Part shown: piece by piece, positions 29,930-35,753 of the stretch | How positions within the stretch are numbered: position 1 is the first letter of the stretch | How the letters are laid out: every line of letters starts with the position of its first letter | Notes under the pieces: model-generated | What the model was told of the DNA's origin: nothing | The model's database searches: none | What the model saw: only the letters and a program-made list of their open reading frames with translations | Source of the DNA: an uncultured Clostridia bacterium | GTDB lineage: Bacteria; Bacillota; Clostridia; Christensenellales; Borkfalkiaceae | Assembly (NCBI GenBank): GCA_947589565.1 | Contig: CANQBW010000015.1 | Location: 1-35,753 of the forward strand | Direction of reading: 5' to 3' | DNA length: 35,753 bases | Program-made: the position numbers and the translations under genes

Positions 29930-32900
29930 TTAGCCCTCGTCGCCGGAGCCCTGGTCGTCCTCTTCCTTCGGAGGAGTGTAAGATTCGAACTTCACTTCAG
30001 TATCTTTGACAGTTCCGCCGAACTTGAGGTTGAACTGTCTTTTGCCGTCCAGGCTCTTGATACGGGAAATTCTCGTCTTTCCGTCCTCGCCATAGCCGAA
30101 CTGGAAGGTCGAGCCGAACTGCTCATCCGTCTTCGGATCGGTGTAGTAGAGGAAGGTCAGCCAGCCGTCAAGAACTTGTCTGGTATCTTCGGACTTATCA
30201 TCCTTATCACGGTATTGATTGGTGAGGAGAATGATGTCATAGGAGAAATCCTTGAAGTCCTTGTCATCCTTCATGGAAGTATCCTTTCCATCCACATGCT
30301 TGTTGATACCGAACCAAAGCGTGACCTTTCCCTGATCCCAGGTGTCCTTCTTGACAAACTCGGGCGAGATCACGAAGACGCGGCTTGCTTTCCCGACCTG
30401 ATTGTTGTTGACCTCTTCGACGAGCATGTAATCGCTGCTCTGAAGGAACATCGAGAAGCCCATGGAAATATCTTCGTAACCAGGATGTCTGGTGTTCTCG
30501 GCATTTTCGTTCTTCTTGTACACATGGTAGTAAGCAACGCCGTTTTCCGCAAAGCCCTTGGACGTTCCGATCGAACGCTCCTCGAAGACCTTGTAATCGT
30601 CCGTCTTCAGTTTTCCGCCGCCTGCTTGAGGAAGGCTGACTTCGACTTCGACATAGTTGCAAGCCGCATAGAGGGCGTAGTAGTAGTTCTCGCCGACCGC
30701 CTCGGCAGGCATCAATTCGAGCAGGACGACAAGATCGTCTTTGCCATCCATGGACTTTGTGAAGATCTCATAGACGGGGATATCGATCGTGATGTTTTCT
30801 TCCGTCGTCGTTCCGATGATCCTGCCCTCTTCCTTCGAACGGTCCTTGTGCCAAAGAGTTTCGAAGCAGACCAAATCGCCGTTCTTGTCCTCCGCGCACG
30901 CATAGCCGCCGAGAAGGGTGAGATCCTCATCCTCAACGCCGAGTTCGCTCAAGGTCCAGGTTCTGACGCCGAGCGTGTATGCGCTGCCCAAATCGACCTT
31001 TGCATAAGGTTCGGTCGTCGTGCCAAGGAACTGCAGAAGGTCGATCCCGTTGCGATCCGGATCGATATTCGCCCAAACGGTGAACTCGTTGCCATTCACA
31101 TTGAGCGGGAACTGCATGTCGCCATAGCAGAGGAAGAGCTCATAGGTGAGGTATCCGGCGATTCCGAGGTATGCCGTCATCGGCACCTTCTTCACAGTGT
31201 AGATGTTCTCGTACGTCTTCACGCCGTCGTTCTTGATGGTATCCGTATAGGTGAGGACTGCGTCTGCGTTGATCCCCACGGTCCCGTCCGGGGTGAAGGA
31301 GAGCTTGACGCCCTCGATCGTGCTCTTATCTTTTCCTGCCTCTTTCAAAGCACGGAACTCGATCTTACCCGTAAGTTCCTTTCTGTCCGACTCGACGCCC
31401 CCATTCCAAGCATGGAAGGTCACCTTCTTTCCTTTTTCGATCTCGGCTTCGTAGGTGTCGCCCTGCGGGTATTGATAAGCAGTGCTGCGTGCGAAGCCCG
31501 TTCCGGTAAATTCGTAGTACACGAAATTGTTGCTATCGTCGAAGTACCAGATACCGATCTGCTGACCGTCGACCTTGAGCGTGCTCTCAAATTCAAGGGA
31601 GGTCATGTCGTCCGCATAGAAAGTACGGAACTTCGTGGGATCGTTGAGGCTCTTGAAAGACCGGTTGCTGTCCGTCTTGAAGAGATAGTTGACGTTCTCA
31701 TTCAGGAAGAGCATGACGTTGTTGTCTTTGTCGACGTACTGGTAGTTGCCGTCCTCACGGTTGCCCCTTGCGTCGACATAGAAGCCTTCGCCGTAGCCGT
31801 TGAGATAGAGAACCGACTTATCGGAATCCTGGATATAGGAGCCGACGGAAGCGGACTCGAGCTTGATGCAGTTGCCGCCCGAAAGCTTCGCTCTCCACTT
31901 CTCTCTCCTCGTGACAGAGCCGTCAGCGCCGTAGAAGCCGACCTCGAGCTCAAACTCGAACTCGCTGAGCTGGGTGTAGAATCCCCTGCCGTAGATCTCG
32001 CGCTTATAGCCCCAAGAGTTGCTGTCGCCGCCGTTGATCTGCCAGTCCATGTAGGACTGCAGATTCTCGACCGTGACGCCGCCTTCGCCGTCGAAGTTCG
32101 CCGCCGCGTTTTCCATTCCAAGATACTCTTCCATGTTCTGGTCGAGTATGCGCCACAGCGAACCGCCGGTTCCGCCCTGCAGCTCTGTAGGCGTATTGAC
32201 GAACTTGCCGTCCACGATGTTGACCTGTGCGATGCCCGTCTGCATGTCGGGATAGATGATGATCCCGCTCTTGTTGGGATAGAAGCAGTAGTAGCCTTCG
32301 TACTCATGGCCGAAGTTGTCAACGTACTTCGCATGGGTGCCCCAACCGTCGAGCTCGACATAGCCGCCGTTATCGATGTCGTTGTGACCTTCCATGAAGC
32401 CGTTGTAGGTGTAGAAGTAATTGGAGTTGAGTCCGCTGATGACGATCTGGATCTCCTGTCCGTTGAACTCCCCTTCCGTCAAGGTGATGCTGTAGCTCTG
32501 AAGGTTGTTGACAAGTCCCAGAGAGGAATAGTTGCCCTTGATATACTGGGAACCTGCGTCGGTCTCCATGAGGATGAGAGCGGAGCCTCTGCCGTCAAAG
32601 AACAGGCTGTACTCCTGTGCGAACGGATAGTTCGAACCATCGTTGGGCATCTCGTCGTATGCCTCTGCAAGCGCTCTCGGCTCGTCCCTGACTTCCTCGA
32701 AATCGTAGGTCGCCTCCAGAGGATCTTCGCCGTTCTGATAGATCGCGAAGTATTTCTTCTGAATGGCCCCGGACGCATTGTAGAAGGAGAAGGAATAGAA
32801 GTTATCTCCCTCAAAGTACTTCTCGACCGTCGTGAGCGCCGTCTCGGGGAAGAGCATGTCGAAGCTGCCCTCGGTAATGGTCCCGTTCTCATCGATCAGG

Positions 32901-35287
32901 AAGGAGCCGATGCCGGAGAGACCGTATGCCGCAGCGGTGTTCAGACCTCTGTAGATCAGGACATCCTGGTCGCCGCCGTTTCTCGGGTGTAGATGGGTGA
33001 AGTTCGACTTTTCGTAAGTCTTGTAAATTTCGCGATCCAGATAGACATAGAAGAGGGAACCCACAACGAATCTGTCGGAGACATAGAACGAGAATTGGCT
33101 GTAAGGGAAGTCGTCGGATTTGGACTCCGTGCCCTCGTTCGGCGTGAACTTCGTCAAGGGCTTATTCTTCTCATCCGGAGCGATCGTGCCCTCCACGATC
33201 ACCTGGGGTTCCCCGCCATTCACGGATTTGACGATGCGCGCCTTCTGAGCTTCGCCCTCCTTCGCCTCGGTGATGACGAGATAGATCTCGTCGCTGATGA
33301 GGTTGTTTCCCGCCTGGTCCGAATACAAGTACTTGTGAATGGAAACAAGTTCTTCGGGCACAGAGATCTTGTGCTCTTTCTCGTTGAGCGTATATTTTGC
33401 GGTGACCTTGTTGTTTTCGATCACGCTGACGGTCTTTCCGTAGATGTTGCTCTCCACCATGTAAGTGATCTCGCGCTTGCTTCCGTTCTCCTCGAAATAG
33501 GCCCCACCAATGAGCCCTTCGAAGCCGTCGAGCGTGAGCTTCTTGTTTCCGTCATCAAGCGTGTAATCGCCTGCGAGCCCGTCCTCTTTGGAGACAGCGA
33601 TCAAGGTTCCGAAGTTAAGGAAAATGAAGCTGCTCTCGGTGTCGTTATCGAAGTGGACTTTGATCAGCTCATTCTTATTCTCCTCGACGATGCTGTATTT
33701 GCCGCGAAGCGCGGAGCTTGAGGAAAGTCCCCAGCTTGCATTTCCGAGACCGTCAAGATAGAGCGTATTGTTCCCGGGCGCGTAGTTCACAATGGAAATA
33801 CGGTTGAACTCCTGGTAGCTGCCCGCCTCGCCGCCGAGTTCGGTGAAGACCTTCTTGTTCTCCCGGACGCCGAGAATAATTTGGAAGGAGATATTTCCCT
33901 TCGTGAGTCTGTAATAGCCGGACTCCTCGTCAAGGGAGACCCTGTAATCGCTCGATCCCGTGGCGTCTACGAGCACTGCGCCGTCGAAGCCGTCAAGGGT
34001 GAGCTTGACACCCTCGTCGATGGGATTCTCGACTCCGTAATGAGGATCGTAGAAGACATATTCGCCCGCAAGTTCGGTCGCAAAGAAGGAGAAAGTCTTC
34101 GGATTGGAGTCGACAAGTTTTGCGATCAAATTATCGCTGAACTTGACGAACATGCCGTTGACATCCTCGGTATAGTTGCCGTCTGCGTCGCGGTTGCAGG
34201 TCCTGCCGGGGATCTCCGCGTTTCCGCGCTGAAGGATCGCGCTGCCGTCCTTCCCCTCGTGAGGGAAGTAGATGAAGTCGGTTCCGCCGAAGACGTCGCT
34301 ATAGCCGGCGTCCCAGATCGCATAGAGCGTGTAGCTGCCCTCGGGGAGCTTTTCGCCGGGCTTGACCTCTACATCTCCGGACGCGCTCCTCGACCAGCCC
34401 GCAAAGCGGTAGGAACGGATGGAATATCCACACTCCATTGCAAAGCCTTCCTCGCCGTAGAGGACCCTTTGGTCCGCCATGAACCCGGAGAAGGTTGTAT
34501 TTGCGGGAGCGTTCACATTATAGATGACCGTATAGGCATGTTTATTGTAGTAGAGCTTGAACTTGTTCTTCGAAGTATCTTCCTGCAGCTTGAGCGTGGG
34601 GATCCCCTCCGGGTGGTTGCGGAAGAACTCGAAGCCTTCGATCTCGGGCGCTTCGACGGTGGTATCATCGTCTAAAAAGCCCATTCCGTTGAAGTCATGG
34701 CTCGGGTCGCGATCGTACTGATCCGAGGTCGACTGCGTGTAGACCTCAACAGAGTAACTCACGCTGTATTTCGCGGTGAGCGTGATCTCGCGGGAGGGCA
34801 TGACGTCGTCCTCTCCGATGGGACCTGCCGCATTGCACCAAGCGCCGAGCTGAAGGGAACCGTGGGTGGGCGTATATTCGCTCAGCGCCTCCAAAAGTTT
34901 CTTTCCCTTGGCGATAAAGACCTCTTTCGTCTCGGTGCCGTCTGCAAAGACGCCGCCGTTTGCGTCGAGGGTCGCTTTCATCAGCTGAGACCAGCTTGCA
35001 TAATATGTGGTGTCTGTGTCGGGAGCCTTCGCCGAACCGCCCATGAGCGCCGTACCGGTGAGCGACTGATTGTCGTACCACCCCGCAAACTCATAACCTT
35101 CGCGCGTAGGGATCTGCAAAATGAAATCCTCTCCCGCAACTACTTGCACGGATTCGTAAGTCTGATTGCCGCCCATCGTATCAAACGATATGGTGACTTT
35201 CTTCTTTCCGCATCCTGCCATCATGCCGCCGATGGCGACACACAGCATAAGAAGAGTGAGCAAAACACCTTTTCGTAACCTCTTCAT
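29930..35287 (-). CDS. Giant InlB B-repeat lipoprotein with LDGxG modules
   Basis: A 1785-residue predicted surface lipoprotein. The start at 35287 is set by AGGAGG six bases upstream (an ATG two codons earlier abuts the ribosome site). A signal peptide ends in MAGC, giving a lipidated Cys near residue 26. Listeria-Bacteroides (InlB B) type repeats follow: VTISFDTMGGNQ to TTYYASW, then MKATLDANGGVF to ITLTAKY, and a further one ending GSYTLYAIWDA near residue 320. The rest is beta-rich and contains at least seven to eight copies of a degenerate module, L-x-L-[DN]-G-x-G-x-A...G-x-Y (for example LTLDGFEGLIGGAYF, LFFDGRGSALILM, VELDGWGTHAKYV, LYLNGYGEGFYVD). The C-terminus is acidic. It has its own promoter and terminator. 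An adhesive or ligand-binding role is inferred only. Confidence 0.88.
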   Translation of the reverse strand: MKRLRKGVLLTLLMLCVAIGGMMAGCGKKKVTISFDTMGGNQTYESVQVVAGEDFILQIPTREGYEFAGWYDNQSLTGTALMGGSAKAPDTDTTYYASWSQLMKATLDANGGVFADGTETKEVFIAKGKKLLEALSEYTPTHGSLQLGAWCNAAGPIGEDDVMPSREITLTAKYSVSYSVEVYTQSTSDQYDRDPSHDFNGMGFLDDDTTVEAPEIEGFEFFRNHPEGIPTLKLQEDTSKNKFKLYYNKHAYTVIYNVNAPANTTFSGFMADQRVLYGEEGFAMECGYSIRSYRFAGWSRSASGDVEVKPGEKLPEGSYTLYAIWDAGYSDVFGGTDFIYFPHEGKDGSAILQRGNAEIPGRTCNRDADGNYTEDVNGMFVKFSDNLIAKLVDSNPKTFSFFATELAGEYVFYDPHYGVENPIDEGVKLTLDGFDGAVLVDATGSSDYRVSLDEESGYYRLTKGNISFQIILGVRENKKVFTELGGEAGSYQEFNRISIVNYAPGNNTLYLDGLGNASWGLSSSSALRGKYSIVEENKNELIKVHFDNDTESSFIFLNFGTLIAVSKEDGLAGDYTLDDGNKKLTLDGFEGLIGGAYFEENGSKREITYMVESNIYGKTVSVIENNKVTAKYTLNEKEHKISVPEELVSIHKYLYSDQAGNNLISDEIYLVITEAKEGEAQKARIVKSVNGGEPQVIVEGTIAPDEKNKPLTKFTPNEGTESKSDDFPYSQFSFYVSDRFVVGSLFYVYLDREIYKTYEKSNFTHLHPRNGGDQDVLIYRGLNTAAAYGLSGIGSFLIDENGTITEGSFDMLFPETALTTVEKYFEGDNFYSFSFYNASGAIQKKYFAIYQNGEDPLEATYDFEEVRDEPRALAEAYDEMPNDGSNYPFAQEYSLFFDGRGSALILMETDAGSQYIKGNYSSLGLVNNLQSYSITLTEGEFNGQEIQIVISGLNSNYFYTYNGFMEGHNDIDNGGYVELDGWGTHAKYVDNFGHEYEGYYCFYPNKSGIIIYPDMQTGIAQVNIVDGKFVNTPTELQGGTGGSLWRILDQNMEEYLGMENAAANFDGEGGVTVENLQSYMDWQINGGDSNSWGYKREIYGRGFYTQLSEFEFELEVGFYGADGSVTRREKWRAKLSGGNCIKLESASVGSYIQDSDKSVLYLNGYGEGFYVDARGNREDGNYQYVDKDNNVMLFLNENVNYLFKTDSNRSFKSLNDPTKFRTFYADDMTSLEFESTLKVDGQQIGIWYFDDSNNFVYYEFTGTGFARSTAYQYPQGDTYEAEIEKGKKVTFHAWNGGVESDRKELTGKIEFRALKEAGKDKSTIEGVKLSFTPDGTVGINADAVLTYTDTIKNDGVKTYENIYTVKKVPMTAYLGIAGYLTYELFLCYGDMQFPLNVNGNEFTVWANIDPDRNGIDLLQFLGTTTEPYAKVDLGSAYTLGVRTWTLSELGVEDEDLTLLGGYACAEDKNGDLVCFETLWHKDRSKEEGRIIGTTTEENITIDIPVYEIFTKSMDGKDDLVVLLELMPAEAVGENYYYALYAACNYVEVEVSLPQAGGGKLKTDDYKVFEERSIGTSKGFAENGVAYYHVYKKNENAENTRHPGYEDISMGFSMFLQSSDYMLVEEVNNNQVGKASRVFVISPEFVKKDTWDQGKVTLWFGINKHVDGKDTSMKDDKDFKDFSYDIILLTNQYRDKDDKSEDTRQVLDGWLTFLYYTDPKTDEQFGSTFQFGYGEDGKTRISRIKSLDGKRQFNLKFGGTVKDTEVKFESYTPPKEEDDQGSGDEG

Positions 35288-35327
35288 GTACATCCTCCTG
35301 TTTATTTCCCTATCATAGGATATCCTT

Positions 35328-35357
35328 ATTCTATCATAAATCTTGTGCCGCCGTCAA
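35328..35357 (-). promoter_or_regulatory. Promoter of the giant lipoprotein gene
   Basis: On the minus strand TTGACG (35352-35357), an 18-base spacer and TAGAAT (35328-35333) with an extended TGA. CTATCATA occurs twice (35310-35317 and 35331-35338), 21 bases apart, which could be an operator. Confidence 0.65.
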
Positions 35358-35436
35358 CTGTTTTAGAAAATTTTCTCTCGAATTTCACAAAACTCACACT
35401 ACGGCTCTCTTGCGAATAGGCTGTGTAATTTGTGTG

Positions 35437-35465
35437 AAAAAACCGCGGTCTCCCGCGGTTTTTTT
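35437..35465 (-). terminator. Terminator after the gene at the window end
   Basis: AAAACCGCGG-tctc-CCGCGGTTTT with A and T runs on the two sides, 20 bases after the stop codon at 35485. Probably bidirectional. Confidence 0.8.
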
Positions 35466-35484
35466 GGTTCGTTGATAACGCTTT

Positions 35485-35753
35485 TCACTCCGGACTGAGT
35501 TCCTTCTCGCTCTCGGGGAGCGACATGAGGTCGGAATAGAGCTTTGTGACGATCCCGTTTCCGCCGAGCGCATGATATGCCTCGTAGCTGCGCCTTGCGG
35601 ACTCCTTGACATAGAGGGGGCAGTATCCCCTCTCGGTATATTTATCGTGATAATCGATGATCTTCCCGCGGAGAAGGCACATGACCCCCTCCTGCAGGGC
35701 GCGTTCGCGATGCGGGAATAGGTATCGTAATACTCCAAAGTAGCGCTTTCGAC
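35485..35753 (-). CDS. Phage-like small protein, 3' part only
   Basis: The minus-strand frame is open from the window edge and ends at 35485, giving the last 89 residues of a protein whose start is outside the window. It reads FPHRERALQEGVMCLLRGK, then YTERGYCPLYVKES and YEAYHALGGNGIVTKLYSDL. From memory, RGYCPxY and YxAYHALGGNGxxTKL are typical of a small protein encoded beside holin genes in Clostridia phages; its function is not known to me. An internal ATG at 35682 is also a possible start but has only moderate support (GGAGGGGG four bases upstream, which is actually a plausible ribosome site). If that is the start, the gene is complete with 65 residues. Confidence 0.65.
   Translation of the reverse strand, partial: RKRYFGVLRYLFPHRERALQEGVMCLLRGKIIDYHDKYTERGYCPLYVKESARRSYEAYHALGGNGIVTKLYSDLMSLPESEKELSPE

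Noticed and set aside
29605..29930. tmRNA gene expected near smpB
   Set aside because: No tRNA-Ala-like ends or tag-coding frame could be seen; the gap is repeat DNA.
29921..32992. Very long plus-strand open frame (about 1020 codons) opposite the giant lipoprotein
   Set aside because: It is antisense to a gene with signal peptide, lipobox, promoter, ribosome site and terminator. Its translation lacks recognisable domains and arises from codon bias.
1..35753. CRISPR arrays, rRNA and tRNA genes
   Set aside because: No regularly spaced direct repeats and no recognisable tRNA or rRNA sequence were seen by reading; a dedicated scan was not possible.

Overview
The window looks like chromosomal DNA of a moderately GC-rich, spore-forming Firmicute of class Clostridia, perhaps an uncultured gut lineage such as Christensenellales. 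That placement is inference from gene content: sporulation genes yabP and yabQ beside divIC, an rnr-smpB pair after secG, large InlB-type lipoproteins, AGGAG-type ribosome binding sites, and intergenic repeats of the GTCATTCCGAGCGCAGTCGA type. I found no rRNA, tRNA, tmRNA or CRISPR array.

Layout. 1-1167: 3' part of a CPA2-type cation/proton antiporter. 1168-2820: repeat DNA, a lone tyrosine recombinase and a small membrane protein. 2830-5210: a carbohydrate-binding lipoprotein and a small two-helix membrane protein behind a promoter covered by a perfect 18-bp palindrome. 5211-5556: repeats. 5557-9698: UDP-GlcNAc precursor genes in the order glmU (acetyltransferase half only), glmM, glmS. 9700-12600: lemA and a DUF2207 membrane protein behind a long, repeat-filled leader. 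12626-13668: a DeoC-fold protein lacking the aldolase catalytic residues, and a small membrane protein. 13702-16139: rho and a coupled ROK sugar kinase. 16316-18966: a YgjP-type metalloprotein, aroA, a DtxR-family regulator and a small XRE regulator. 19039-21625: yabP-yabQ-divIC-ppx/gppA-M50-like operon. 21730-26525: gltX-thyA-folA-typA operon. 26693-29604: secG, rnr, smpB. 29930-35287: a 1785-residue lipoprotein with InlB B-type repeats and a degenerate LDGxG module. 35485 to the end: 3' part of a gene resembling a small phage protein.

The most notable signals outside ordinary genes are these. (1) A short nested-palindrome repeat (core TATGTC-N-GACATA with a TACTATGC arm) lies in three gaps between minus-strand genes, once directly after the typA stop codon, and a fourth copy is embedded in frame in glmS. 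(2) Three plus-strand genes (13420, aroA at 16970, 18763) have a -10 hexamer ending exactly six bases before the ATG and no ribosome binding site, so they are predicted leaderless. (3) The DeoC-like protein has lost all three catalytic residues. (4) glmU lacks its uridylyltransferase half. (5) The giant lipoprotein carries an internal repeat I cannot assign to a named family.

The genes are mostly housekeeping: wall-precursor synthesis, folate and thymidylate metabolism, translation and RNA turnover, and sporulation. Surface lipoproteins and repeat-rich gaps are interspersed. Nothing here is a clear new defence or mobile system. The strongest candidates for something undescribed are the palindromic repeat family, the DeoC-like protein and the lipoprotein repeat module.
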